From contig NZ_JBQHUB010000002.1 of the NCBI RefSeq assembly GCF_052065415.1, positions 62,001 to 126,000 of the forward strand: a stretch of 64,000 bases of DNA, in the 5' to 3' direction. The first letter of the stretch is position 1. Each line of letters opens with the position of its first letter. This DNA comes from Pseudoflavonifractor_A sp022772585. Its GTDB lineage: Bacteria; Bacillota; Clostridia; Oscillospirales; Oscillospiraceae. Both the position numbers and the translations under genes were made by a program. Below are positions 17,376-25,902 of the stretch, one piece after another. The notes beneath the pieces are model-generated. The model did not search any database, was not told the DNA's origin, and worked only from the letters and a program-made list of their open reading frames with translations.

Positions 17376-18632
17376 TCATCCGTTGCGTTTGATATTGACG
17401 ACGATGTTGTAGTCGCCGCCGACCACGCCCACATCGCTGCTGCCGTTCAGGTATACCTTGACGGGGATGGTCTGATTTCCTGAGGCGGCCCCTTTCAGAT
17501 CGGCCACGATGCTGATCTGAGAGGGGATCACGGCGTTGACGGCCTCCTCTTCTCCCCGGATCTGGACCAGGCGGGACTGGGTCACAGGCTGTACGGTGCA
17601 GCCCTCCGGCTGGTTGATGAACTCGATGTTGTCCACCTCCAGGGTCCGTGTGGTCAGACCGCTGATCTTCACAGTGACGGTAGCCTCAGTAATGCCGCTC
17701 ACGTTCTCCAGCGAGGTGTTGAGCTGGATGGGGAAGGTGAAGGTATCCTGGCTGAACACCTTGTAGAGTTCCACCTGGCCCAGGGACAGTTCCTTGATGC
17801 CGTCCAGAGCCTCCTCGCTGCCCGAGACCATGATGCTCCTGGGCTCGATCTCGACGCGGGCATTGGACTCCCGGGCGCCGCCGCCCTCCACGATCTCCAC
17901 CGTGAGGGGGATCTCCTTCAGCTTGACCACGGGCAGAGTCACATAGACCGAGTCCACATTGGTCTCCAGTTTGAGAGCTTTGGTATCCAGTATCGAGCCG
18001 TCAAAACCCACCAGCTGGATGGGCCGCTCACCGCTGTAAGTCTCCTGGAGCTCGTCCTCCTGAGAGACCACCACCTGGGCGTAATCCACCAGCTTGACCG
18101 CATCTTCCTCGCCGCTGACCGTGACAGCGCCGGGGGTGATGGAGAATTCGCCGGCCTGGAAGCCCTCGGCCACCTCACCGTTGAACACGCCCCGCACTTC
18201 TATCTCCCGGTCGCTGCGGCGGGCCACTGTGTATTTGATGTTCTGGTCGCCGGAGGCACTGACAATGCTCACACTGCTGATGCTGGCGCGGGAAATGTTG
18301 GAGGGGTAGATGATGCTGCTGTAGCCGGAGGACTGGCTGCCCGGTCCGGTGATGTTGGATACATCTACGGTCACACTGATGTTGTCTTTGCTCAGCTTGG
18401 TGAGCACTTTCCACGGGGCCCGGATCTTCAGTGTCACCTTCTGCTCGGCGCCGTCGGTGATCATCAGCCCCCGCTCCTCCAGACGCTCCACACCGGTAAA
18501 GACTACAGGTACGCTGTATGTGCTCTCGTCTTCCTGATTCAGGTCGCTGCCCACATAGAGCCACAAAAAGATGGCCAGCAGCACGGACAGGGCGATATAG
18601 AGCGCTTTATTCTCCTTCTTCTTCTCCATCAC
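17376..18632 (-). CDS. cdaR: YbbR-domain protein, regulator of diadenylate cyclase
   Basis: 418 residues: a short basic start, one N-terminal transmembrane helix (about 11-27) and four extracellular YbbR-like beta repeats. CdaR interacts with CdaA and modulates c-di-AMP synthesis. The first ATG (18632) and the next (18629) both work; the gene overlaps the end of cdaA by 26 bases. In most Firmicutes glmM follows; here the next gene is the RseC-like protein. Confidence 0.92.
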   Translation of the reverse strand: MMEKKKENKALYIALSVLLAIFLWLYVGSDLNQEDESTYSVPVVFTGVERLEERGLMITDGAEQKVTLKIRAPWKVLTKLSKDNISVTVDVSNITGPGSQSSGYSSIIYPSNISRASISSVSIVSASGDQNIKYTVARRSDREIEVRGVFNGEVAEGFQAGEFSITPGAVTVSGEEDAVKLVDYAQVVVSQEDELQETYSGERPIQLVGFDGSILDTKALKLETNVDSVYVTLPVVKLKEIPLTVEIVEGGGARESNARVEIEPRSIMVSGSEEALDGIKELSLGQVELYKVFSQDTFTFPIQLNTSLENVSGITEATVTVKISGLTTRTLEVDNIEFINQPEGCTVQPVTQSRLVQIRGEEEAVNAVIPSQISIVADLKGAASGNQTIPVKVYLNGSSDVGVVGGDYNIVVNIKRNG

Positions 18633-19494
18633 CGTTTCCTCCCTTCCGTCCTCTGATCAGTCCGAACAGCCTGAACTTCTGGCTGTCCGTTTCTTCCTTC
18701 AGGGGCATCAGCTCATTGCGCAGCAGGCGGTCCAGGGTCTCGGGGGCCAGATGCCGCTTCAGCATGCCGCCCACTGCCACCGAGATGGAACCGGTCTCCT
18801 CTGAGACGATGGCTACCACCGCGTCGGAATGTTCGCTGGCGCCGATGCCGGCCCGGTGCCGCATGCCCAGGTCCCGGGAGAGGTTCACGTTTCCCGACAG
18901 GGGGAGCACGCAGCCTGCGCCCACAATGCGCCCGTTGCGGACGATGACCGCACCGTCATGGAGGGGCGCCTTGTTCCAGAACAGGTTTTTCAGCAGCTCG
19001 CTGCTCACCGAGCAGTCCAGCGCGGTGCCGGTCTTGATGGCGTCGTCGAAAAGGTTCTTCCGCTCAAAGACCATCAGCGCGCCGGTCTTGCTCTTGGACA
19101 GAGCGGCATAGGCCTCCACAGTCTGCTGGATGGCGTGTTCGATCTCATCCGGCGCTTCCGTGTGGGCGAACACGTCGCCAAGGCGGCTGCTGCCCATCTG
19201 CTCCAGAAATTTGCGGATCTCCGGCTGGAACAGGATAACAAGCGCCAGAACACCCCATTCCACCATTTTCCCAAGGAAAAAATTGACGGTGCTCAGCTGC
19301 AGCAGCGACGAGGCCCACAGAGCTGCCAGAATAAGCATAACGCCCTTGGCTACCTGCCCGGAGCTGCTCCGCCGTACCAGAAGGATCAGCTTGTAGATGA
19401 TGAAGGCCATGATACCGATGTCAATGATATCGGTAATATGCACCAGTCGAAGATAATTCAGGGACCACTGCAAAAACTGATAGATATGTTCCAT
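18607..19494 (-). CDS. cdaA: Membrane diadenylate cyclase
   Basis: Makes c-di-AMP, the essential second messenger for osmotic and cell-wall control. The 295 residues have three N-terminal membrane helices and a DAC/DisA_N domain with the catalytic DGA (PLHDGAVIV) and RHR (MRHRAGIGASE) motifs. I use the ATG at 19494 because GGGGGAG lies upstream and it fits the family start (EHIYQFLQW); a longer frame is open to 19614 but would run into the promoter. Confidence 0.95.
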   Translation of the reverse strand: MEHIYQFLQWSLNYLRLVHITDIIDIGIMAFIIYKLILLVRRSSSGQVAKGVMLILAALWASSLLQLSTVNFFLGKMVEWGVLALVILFQPEIRKFLEQMGSSRLGDVFAHTEAPDEIEHAIQQTVEAYAALSKSKTGALMVFERKNLFDDAIKTGTALDCSVSSELLKNLFWNKAPLHDGAVIVRNGRIVGAGCVLPLSGNVNLSRDLGMRHRAGIGASEHSDAVVAIVSEETGSISVAVGGMLKRHLAPETLDRLLRNELMPLKEETDSQKFRLFGLIRGRKGGNGDGEEEGE

Positions 19495-19585
19495 TTCCAA
19501 CGTCTCCCCCATGCGCCCGGAGCTGGGGCAGCCCCGTGTCAGCCGGCATTTCGCAAACGAAATACGCCCACTCTTTAACTCATTT

Positions 19586-19614
19586 ATTATACTGGTTTTC
19601 CGCTGTATTGGCAA
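19586..19614 (-). promoter_or_regulatory. Sigma-A promoter of cdaA-cdaR operon
   Basis: Minus strand TTGCCA, 17-base spacer, TATAAT; about 90 bases upstream of the cdaA ATG. Near-consensus, by eye. Confidence 0.8.
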
Positions 19615-19770
19615 TAAGAAAGGAGATTAAACTTCTCTGAACATTTTGTGAATACCCCGGAACGCAGACAGGACCGCGTTTTGTTCCCGCGAGCCGTCAT
19701 TCGCCCGGAAGATCAAAGCGTCAGACATTGTGCCCGGGATGCCGCGTCCTGGTGCGGGACAGCAAACAGG

Positions 19771-19795
19771 GGCGCGGCGGATGCTCCGCCGCGCC
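19771..19795 (-). terminator. Hairpin downstream of the cysteine desulfurase gene
   Basis: 11-bp perfect GC-rich stem (19771-19781 with 19785-19795) with a 3-base loop, just after the stop at 19801. The following minus-strand bases are only weakly T-rich (CCTGTTTGC). Confidence 0.6.
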
Positions 19796-19800
19796 TGCTC

Positions 19801-20922
19801 TCATGAAGTAATACGGCCCAGGGCCGCCGCCAGCTGCCGTACCTCGCCCCCGGTATTGAAGACGGAGAAACTGGCGCGCACGGTTCCGGTATCAAAGGTA
19901 CCGGCGGTGCGGTGGGCCAGCGGCGCACAATGGAGCCCCGCCCGCACTGCGATATCCCGTCCGGCCAGGGCCTCCCCCACGGCCTCGCAGTCCATTCCCT
20001 CCACCCGGAAGGACAGGACGCCGGCCTGATGGGCCAGAGTGGGCCCGGCGAATACCGTGACCCCCGGCAGGGCGGACAGGCGCGCGGCCGCCATGGCGGT
20101 CAGCCCCTCCTCATGGTCCCGGATCCGCTGGATTCCGGTGCGCTCCAGAAAACGGAGCCCTTCCAGAAGCCCGGCGATCCCCGCCATGTTGTGGGTACCG
20201 GCCTCCAGGCGGTCGGGCAGGAAATCCGGCATCTCTGTCAGCGCGGAGGCGCTTCCGGTCCCGCCCTCCAGTACGGTGGATACCTCCTCCCGGCCGCAGA
20301 GCAGCAGGCCGGTGCCCTGGGGGCCGTAGAGCCCCTTGTGCCCGGGCATGGCGATGAAGGCCGCACCCAGCGCCTCCATGGATACGGGAAGGACGCCGGC
20401 GGACTGGGACGCATCCAGCACAAATGGGACGTTTCGTTCCCGGCAGATCGCCGCGATCCCCTCCACCGGAAGGATATAGCCAAACACATTGGAAACGTGG
20501 GTACAGACTACCGCCGCCGTCCCGGGCGTCACCGCCCGCTCAAACTGCTCCAGCATGGCCTTCGGCTGAAAGAGCGGCGCCTGAATTGCGGTGGTATTGG
20601 CGCCCAGCGCGTTCAGGGGACGGGTCACGGCATTGTGCTCATAGCCCGAGATGACCACCCGGTCCCCCGGCCTTACCAGTGTTTTGATGGCAATGTTGAG
20701 GGCATGTGTGGCATTGAAGGTAAAAATAACACGGCCCGGGTCTTCCATCTCAAACAATTTGGCCGCCAGGCTCCGGCACCGAAAGGCGGTGTCGGCCGCC
20801 AGAGAGGCCGGACGGTGACCGCCCCGGCCGGGTGTGGCCATATGCTGGATGGCGTAAGAAGCCGCCCGCGCCACCGCGGGCGGCTTCTGGAGCGTGGTGG
20901 CCGCACTGTCCAGATAGATCAT
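19801..20922 (-). CDS. Cysteine desulfurase-family aminotransferase (EF2568-like)
   Basis: 373-residue PLP enzyme of aminotransferase class V. It shows YLDSAATT at the start, the PLP lysine in PGHKGLYGPQG and a catalytic-position cysteine in GLHCAPLAH. The paired DUF3343 gene and the sequence style fit the group linked to selenium-dependent molybdenum hydroxylases rather than IscS/SufS. It would release S or Se from (seleno)cysteine. An upstream extension of the frame runs through the DUF3343 gene and is not used; the ATG overlaps its stop. Confidence 0.85.
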   Translation of the reverse strand: MIYLDSAATTLQKPPAVARAASYAIQHMATPGRGGHRPASLAADTAFRCRSLAAKLFEMEDPGRVIFTFNATHALNIAIKTLVRPGDRVVISGYEHNAVTRPLNALGANTTAIQAPLFQPKAMLEQFERAVTPGTAAVVCTHVSNVFGYILPVEGIAAICRERNVPFVLDASQSAGVLPVSMEALGAAFIAMPGHKGLYGPQGTGLLLCGREEVSTVLEGGTGSASALTEMPDFLPDRLEAGTHNMAGIAGLLEGLRFLERTGIQRIRDHEEGLTAMAAARLSALPGVTVFAGPTLAHQAGVLSFRVEGMDCEAVGEALAGRDIAVRAGLHCAPLAHRTAGTFDTGTVRASFSVFNTGGEVRQLAAALGRITS

Positions 20923-21173
20923 AGCAGCACCTCTTTGTAGCTTCCGTCGCTGGTCGTTACGAATACGCGCTTGGGGCCCAGCCCGGCCCGCTTCAGCGCG
21001 GCGAGGGCGTTGGCCAAGTTCTGTTCGGAGACCTTGACTGAATAGCCGCACCCTTCCCCGGCAATTGCCTGGGGAGAGCGCAGGATATGGCCGACGATGC
21101 CTGCCCGCTCCAGGGCGGAAGCCGTCCGCTGGGCGTGGGTCAGGGAACGGCACAGGATAAGATAATAGACCAT
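20919..21173 (-). CDS. DUF3343 protein, putative sulfur/selenium carrier partner
   Basis: 84 residues (VYYLILCRSLTHAQR at the start, with a GCGYSVK stretch in the middle). DUF3343 proteins are small and often adjacent to selenium-metabolism or cysteine desulfurase genes. The ATG at 21173 follows AGGAGCG; the stop overlaps the next ATG as ATGA, so the pair is coupled. Family seen; the carrier role is inferred from context. Confidence 0.8.
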   Translation of the reverse strand: MVYYLILCRSLTHAQRTASALERAGIVGHILRSPQAIAGEGCGYSVKVSEQNLANALAALKRAGLGPKRVFVTTSDGSYKEVLL

Positions 21174-21233
21174 GTTGAAACGCTCCTCTCGCCACAGATT
21201 ATGCCGCGGACAGGGCGGGTGTGCAAAAAAACA

Positions 21234-21269
21234 GCCTGCGGCGGAAGGAAAAATTCCTCCGCCCCAGGC
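21234..21269 (-). terminator. Terminator after ispF
   Basis: Imperfect stem of about 16 bp (21234-21250 with 21254-21269) followed on the minus strand by GTTTTTTTG. Ends the ispD-ispF transcript before the DUF3343 gene. Confidence 0.85.
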
Positions 21270-21288
21270 CATCTTTTCTCCTGCATGC

Positions 21289-21762
21289 TTATACTTCCTC
21301 CAGCAGGGCCACTGCATGGGCGGCCATGCCCTCCCCCGCGCCGGTGAAGCCCAGGCCCTCCTCGGTGGTGGCCTTCACATTGACCCGGTCCTCCCCCACG
21401 CCCAGATGGGCGGCCAGGTTGGCCCGCATCTGCGGGATATGGGGAGCCAGCCTGGGACGCTGGGCCAGGATGGTGGCGTCCACATTGCCCACCCGGTATC
21501 CCCGCTCCGAGAGCATCTCCATCACCCGGTCCAGCAGGAGCAGGCTGTCCGCCCCCTCATAGGCCGGGTCGGTATCGGGAAAGGCGTGTCCGATGTCCCA
21601 CAGGCCGGCCGCCCCCAGCAGGGCGTCCATCACCGCGTGGGTGAGGACGTCGGCGTCCGAATGGCCCAGGAGGCCCTTTTCCCACGGGATGTCCACCCCG
21701 CCCAGGATGAGCCTGCGGCCGGTGGTGAGCCTGTGTACGTCATATCCGTGTCCGATCCTCAA
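21289..21762 (-). CDS. ispF: 2-C-methyl-D-erythritol 2,4-cyclodiphosphate synthase
   Basis: MEP-pathway enzyme. The 157 residues show the zinc-site motif GHGYDVHRL at the start, GGVDIPWEKGLLGHSDADV, and the C-terminal TTEEGLGFTGAGEGMAA substrate loop. It overlaps ispD by 4 bases. With ispH at 23360 the window carries three MEP steps. Confidence 0.97.
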   Translation of the reverse strand: MRIGHGYDVHRLTTGRRLILGGVDIPWEKGLLGHSDADVLTHAVMDALLGAAGLWDIGHAFPDTDPAYEGADSLLLLDRVMEMLSERGYRVGNVDATILAQRPRLAPHIPQMRANLAAHLGVGEDRVNVKATTEEGLGFTGAGEGMAAHAVALLEEV

Positions 21763-22493
21763 TTCCGCTCCCTCCAGTCCAGCAGCGCCTCGGCAAGGAC
21801 CATATCCTCCGGCGTGGTGATTTTCAGATTCATATAGTCCCCCTCGGTGAGGGAGACCTTCATGCCCATGCGCTCCACGGCGGAGCAGTCGTCGGTGAGC
21901 TCGGCGCCCTCCTCCAGCGCCCGGGCCAGCGCCCCCCGGATCAGGTCGGCGTCAAAAACCTGGGGAGTCTGGACCGCGAAGAGTTCGGAGCGGTCAGGGG
22001 TGGACTCCACCACATGCCCTACCGCCCGCTTGATGGTGTCCTTCACCGGTACGGCAGGGGCGGCGGCTCCGGTCTCCTCCGCGCGGGCGATGACCGCGTC
22101 CAGCAGGGCCTGGCTCACCAGGGGACGGGCACCGTCGTGGATGGCGATAAGAGCGGCATCGGGGTCGGTCTCCCGGATGCCCCGGAGCACCGACTCCGCC
22201 CGGCTGGCGCCTCCCACCACCACCCTGGTCACCTTTTCCAGGGCGGCGTCCCGGCAGAGCTGGCTGATGGGCACGATCAGATCCTCCCGGGTGACCACCA
22301 CGATCTCGTGGATCCGGGGGCAGGCGTCCAGCGCGCGCAGGGTGTGCAGGAGCAGCGGCACGTCCCTCAGGGGAAGCAGGATCTTGTCCTGCCCCTCCAT
22401 ACGGGAGGAGGAACCGGCCGCGGGGACCACTGCGGAACAGAAGGCACTCTCCGCCCGGTCCCGCCGGAACAGACGCTTGAGCCATTGGGCCAT
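21759..22493 (-). CDS. ispD: 2-C-methyl-D-erythritol 4-phosphate cytidylyltransferase
   Basis: Transfers CMP to methylerythritol phosphate. In its 244 residues I see an unusual basic N-terminal extension of about 17 residues, then the nucleotide-binding VVPAAGSSSRM, ALIAIHDGARPLV and the VKDTIKRA loop, as in the IspD family. It overlaps ispF. A terminator sits just upstream of its start (see the 22517-22628 entries), so its expression may be attenuated. Confidence 0.95.
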   Translation of the reverse strand: MAQWLKRLFRRDRAESAFCSAVVPAAGSSSRMEGQDKILLPLRDVPLLLHTLRALDACPRIHEIVVVTREDLIVPISQLCRDAALEKVTRVVVGGASRAESVLRGIRETDPDAALIAIHDGARPLVSQALLDAVIARAEETGAAAPAVPVKDTIKRAVGHVVESTPDRSELFAVQTPQVFDADLIRGALARALEEGAELTDDCSAVERMGMKVSLTEGDYMNLKITTPEDMVLAEALLDWRERN

Positions 22494-22515
22494 ATGTATT
22501 CTCCTCTTTTCTTAC

Positions 22516-22592
22516 GAAAAAGGAGCCCGAAGGCTCCTCTTATCCGATATCATGCCAGGTCAGACGCAGTGCGAAACACCGCTGTTCAGTCT
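22516..22592 (-). ncRNA. Possible short leader or small RNA between promoter and terminator
   Basis: Transcription from the promoter at 22599-22628 would reach the terminator at 22517-22538 after about 75 bases without crossing a gene. The segment contains a second hairpin (arms GCGGTG/CACTGC around a TTTCG loop). It could be an attenuated ispD leader or a small RNA; no known riboswitch pattern is recognised. Confidence 0.35.
22517..22538 (-). terminator. Terminator/attenuator immediately before ispD
   Basis: A 7-bp stem (22521-22527 with 22532-22538) and a T run (TTTTTCG) on the minus strand, 24 bases before the ispD ATG. It serves the carD transcript, but also lies downstream of the promoter at 22599-22628. 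Confidence 0.75.
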
Positions 22593-22598
22593 AGCGTT

Positions 22599-22628
22599 AT
22601 TATAGCATGTCTCTATTCTATTAGGCAA
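22599..22628 (-). promoter_or_regulatory. Promoter overlapping the end of carD
   Basis: Minus strand TTGCCT, 18-base spacer, TATAAT preceded by TGC (extended -10). The -35 overlaps the last carD codons. Likely drives the leader and ispD-ispF. Confidence 0.6.
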
Positions 22629-23097
22629 GGGCGGTATTGATGCGCGCCTCCACATCTTCATAGCTGGAATTCTGGGAGAGAACGATCTCAGAGATCAGGA
22701 TCTGCTTGGCCGAGTGGAGCATCTTCCGTTCCCCGGTGGACAGGCCCCGCTCCCCATCCCGCACGGACAGGCTCTTGATGACCCGTGCCACCTCCAGCAG
22801 GTCTCCGCTCTTCAGGCGCAGCATGTTCTCCCGGTAGCGCCGGTTCCAGTTCTGGGTGGTATCCACCTCGATTTCCGGGAATGCTGCGATGATGCGCTCC
22901 GCCTCCTGCTCATCCACCACCGGCCGTACCCCGATCTCGCCGCAGCTCTGGACCGGGATCATTACCAGCATGCCGCCCATGGGTAGTTTGAGGATATAGT
23001 ACTCCCGCACGACTCCATTGACCTTTTTCTGTACGATGCTGTCTACGATACCGGCGCCATGCATCGGATGGACAATCTTATCTCCTACCTGAAACAT
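22621..23097 (-). CDS. CarD/CdnL-family transcription regulator
   Basis: 158 residues. A CarD_CdnL_TRCF RNA polymerase interaction domain at the N-terminus (FQVGDKIVHPMHGAGIVDSI) is followed by a helical C-terminal DNA-binding domain (NWNRRYRENMLRLKSGDL). CarD proteins bind the RNAP beta subunit and stabilise open complexes at rRNA and housekeeping promoters. The ATG at 23097 fits the family start; the open frame upstream covers the promoter and is not coding. Confidence 0.93.
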   Translation of the reverse strand: MFQVGDKIVHPMHGAGIVDSIVQKKVNGVVREYYILKLPMGGMLVMIPVQSCGEIGVRPVVDEQEAERIIAAFPEIEVDTTQNWNRRYRENMLRLKSGDLLEVARVIKSLSVRDGERGLSTGERKMLHSAKQILISEIVLSQNSSYEDVEARINTALA

Positions 23098-23161
23098 TAC
23101 TCCCACCTCCCGGAAGCGACTTTGAGCCGTTAACTGTTTCCTACTTCCAAATACATTAAGT

Positions 23162-23190
23162 ATTATACCTGCTTTTATGCTGTTTTGCAA
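23162..23190 (-). promoter_or_regulatory. Sigma-A promoter of carD
   Basis: Minus strand TTGCAA, 17-base spacer, TATAAT; about 65 bases before the ATG. Near-consensus. Confidence 0.82.
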
Positions 23191-23293
23191 GCAAAATGAA
23201 GGTAAAAAACCGTGGAGTCCGGGATATTGTTTCTGTTTTCGCTACTATCGGGCCCCGCACAGCGGGTAAGGAGCGCCGCCGTACCGCGCCGGC

Positions 23294-23330
23294 ACAAAAA
23301 AACAGCCCGCTTCCCCGGAAGCGGGCTGTT
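23294..23330 (-). terminator. Strong terminator after ispH-rpsA
   Basis: 14-bp perfect stem (23301-23314 with 23317-23330) followed on the minus strand by seven T residues. It ends the rpiR-to-rpsA operon. The remaining gap to carD (to 23161) holds nothing else I can identify. Confidence 0.92.
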
Positions 23331-23359
23331 TCATACTGATCGAAGCGGAAGAGAGCGGA

Positions 23360-25306
23360 TTACTCCTCAGTACCCTCGTCCTCGCTCTTGCCATCCTCCA
23401 GCAGGGCGCGGATGGACAGGGAAACCTTCTTGTTTTCAAAGTCGATGTCGGTGATCTTCACGTCCACCATCTGGCCCTCGGACAGGACGTCGCCGGGCTT
23501 GTCGATGCGGTGGTCGGCGATCTGAGAGATGTGGATCAGGCCGTCCACGCCGGGAACGATCTCGGCAAAAGCGCCGAAGGTCATCAGCTTGACCACCTTC
23601 ACGTTGGCCACGGAGCCCACGTCGTAGGTGGAGGTGAACTTGGCCCAGGGATCCTCGGTGCGGTCCTTCATGCCCAGGGAGATCTTCTTCTTCTCCTTGT
23701 CGGCGGAGATGACATAGACCTCGACGGTGTCGCCCACCTTGACCACCTCGGAGGGGTGCTTGATGCGGCTCCAGGACAGCTCGGAGATGTGGACCATGCC
23801 GTCCACGCCGCCGATGTCAACGAAAGCGCCGTAGGAAGTCAGGGACTTCACGGTACCGGTGTAGCGCTTGCCGTCCTCGATGTTCTCCCAGACCTCGGCA
23901 GCCTTGGCGGCGCGCTCCTCGGCGGCGACGGCGCGGATGGAGCCCACCACACGGCGGCGGGCGCGGTTGACCTCGGTGATGCGCAGGCGGACGTGCTGCT
24001 TGACCAGCTCGGTCATGGCGGCATCGCGGGGCAGACCGGTCTGAGAGGCGGGAACGAACACGCGGACGCCCTTGACGCTCACGACCACGCCGCCCTTGTT
24101 CTCCTCGGTGACCACACCCTCGACCACGGTGTGATCCTCCTTGGCCTGCTCGATATCGTCCCAGCTCTTGACGGTATCCAGGCGCTTCTTGGACAGGGTG
24201 ACCACACCCTCCTGATCGTTGACACGCATGACGTAGGTCTCGATCTCGTCGCCTACCTTCACGATGTCCTCGACCTTTACAGTGGGATCGTCGGTGAGCT
24301 CAGACACCGGTATGTAACCGGCGTGCTTGGTGCCCAGGTCGACGTAGATCTCAGTCGGCGTAATGCCAGTAACGACGCCGGTAACCTTCTCCCCTGTATT
24401 TAAAGTTTTGATCGACTTCTCCAGCATTTCAGCAAAGGATTCCTCGATCTCCATGTTTTCTGCGCTCATTTTGTCATAGACCTCCTTTATAATCCACCCG
24501 GGCGTAGACGCACCCGCGGTGATTCCTATAGAAGCCTTCCCGTACAGGTTGGAAGGTTCCAGTTCCTCTGCGCGTTCGATCCAGAGGACCTGCGGACAGA
24601 GAGCCGTGCACAGTTCAGTCAGGCGCCGGGTGTTGGAGCTTTCGCGCCCGCCGATGACGATCATGGCGTCACTTTGGGACGCCAACGCCTGGGCCTCACT
24701 TTGCCGTTTGCACGTAGCATCACATATTGTATCAAAAATTTTTAAATTTGTACACTGTTTTTTTGCTTTTTCTATGCACGAATTCCATTTGGCCTGGGTA
24801 GAGGTGGTTTGGGACACCATCGTGATGGGGATATCCGGCCCCTCTGGCAGCCCGGAAAGCCACTGTTCCAGGGCCTCCGGCCCTTCCAGCACCACCGCGC
24901 GGCGGCACCAGCCCGCAATGGCCCGCACCTCCGGGTGGGACGGCGTGCCGATGATAACGGGCTGCCGTCCCTCTTCCTCAGCCTGGGCCACGATGCGGTG
25001 GATGCGGGTGACGTTGGGGCAGGTGGCATCGATAACCGGATTGCCCCGGGCGGCCAGGGCGTCGTATACCGCTTTTCCCTCCCCATGGGAGCGGATGATC
25101 ACCGCCGCCCCTTCAGGGGCCTCCTCCGGGGAAGAAATCACGCCCACGCCGGCCTGCCGCAGCCGGTCGATGACGCTGCTGTTGTGGATGATCTGTCCCA
25201 GCATCACGCAGGGGCGGCCGGAGGCGGCAGCCTCCTCCGCCATCTTCACCGCCCGCTTGACGCCGTAGCAGAAGCCCGCCGATCCGGCCAGCGTAACGCG
25301 GCTCAT
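23360..25306 (-). CDS. ispH: Fused HMBPP reductase (IspH) and ribosomal protein S1
   Basis: 648 residues. Residues 1-280 are IspH, the last MEP-pathway enzyme, with its three Fe-S cysteines C13 (GFCYGVKRA), C96 (DATCPNVT) and C195 (TICDAT). Residues about 303-630 are four S1 RNA-binding repeats as in RpsA. The IspH-S1 fusion is known from many Clostridia, so this is a real fusion and not an error; the frame is continuous. It overlaps plsC by 4 bases and ends in a strong terminator. Confidence 0.95.
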   Translation of the reverse strand: MSRVTLAGSAGFCYGVKRAVKMAEEAAASGRPCVMLGQIIHNSSVIDRLRQAGVGVISSPEEAPEGAAVIIRSHGEGKAVYDALAARGNPVIDATCPNVTRIHRIVAQAEEEGRQPVIIGTPSHPEVRAIAGWCRRAVVLEGPEALEQWLSGLPEGPDIPITMVSQTTSTQAKWNSCIEKAKKQCTNLKIFDTICDATCKRQSEAQALASQSDAMIVIGGRESSNTRRLTELCTALCPQVLWIERAEELEPSNLYGKASIGITAGASTPGWIIKEVYDKMSAENMEIEESFAEMLEKSIKTLNTGEKVTGVVTGITPTEIYVDLGTKHAGYIPVSELTDDPTVKVEDIVKVGDEIETYVMRVNDQEGVVTLSKKRLDTVKSWDDIEQAKEDHTVVEGVVTEENKGGVVVSVKGVRVFVPASQTGLPRDAAMTELVKQHVRLRITEVNRARRRVVGSIRAVAAEERAAKAAEVWENIEDGKRYTGTVKSLTSYGAFVDIGGVDGMVHISELSWSRIKHPSEVVKVGDTVEVYVISADKEKKKISLGMKDRTEDPWAKFTSTYDVGSVANVKVVKLMTFGAFAEIVPGVDGLIHISQIADHRIDKPGDVLSEGQMVDVKITDIDFENKKVSLSIRALLEDGKSEDEGTEE

Positions 25307-25902
25307 TGTGCAAGCTCCCGCAGCGCGCGGATGCGGTCCATCAGATCGGCGGTGATAGCCTCGTACTCCTCAGGCGTTCCTTTACGGGAGGCCACCTGGG
25401 GCATGTAAGGCTCGCCGATGACCACGGGGGTCCGCCGGAACCAGGGCTTTTTCTCTGGTACGTACACAGGCAGGATGGGAACGCCGCAGCGCACGGCCAG
25501 CATGGCGGCCCCCGCCTTGGGATGGCTCACCTCTCCCCTGCTCTCCCGGACCCGGGTACCTTCGGGGAAAAGAAGTACCTTTTCTCCGCTGCGCAGGAAC
25601 TTCATTGCGGTCTTGACGGCGGCCACATCGGTCTTTTCCCGCTCCACGCCGAACACACCGGCCTTGCCCAGGACCCAGCCCACCACCGGCACCCGCATCA
25701 GTTCGGCCTTGGCCATGGCCCGGAGCTGGTTTTTCAGCCGGAAGGCAAAGGCCAGAAAGAGCGGATCGCTCATGGCGGTGTGGTTGCAGCACACCATGGC
25801 CGCCCCTTCCGGGATGTGCTCCCGGCCGATGACCTTGCCGGGATGGACCAGATTGAAGAACGGAAATACCAGGCAGTAAACAAAGATATACCAGCCTCTC
25901 AT
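25303..25902 (-). CDS. plsC: 1-acyl-sn-glycerol-3-phosphate acyltransferase
   Basis: 199 residues with an N-terminal membrane segment and the acyltransferase motifs: H41-x4-D46 (NHTAMSD), FPEGTR near residue 115 and a proline-rich VPILPVYV. It adds the second acyl chain in phosphatidic acid synthesis at the inner membrane. It overlaps cmk upstream and ispH downstream; cmk-plsC-ispH-rpsA is a familiar Clostridial order. Confidence 0.92.
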   Translation of the reverse strand: MRGWYIFVYCLVFPFFNLVHPGKVIGREHIPEGAAMVCCNHTAMSDPLFLAFAFRLKNQLRAMAKAELMRVPVVGWVLGKAGVFGVEREKTDVAAVKTAMKFLRSGEKVLLFPEGTRVRESRGEVSHPKAGAAMLAVRCGVPILPVYVPEKKPWFRRTPVVIGEPYMPQVASRKGTPEEYEAITADLMDRIRALRELAQ

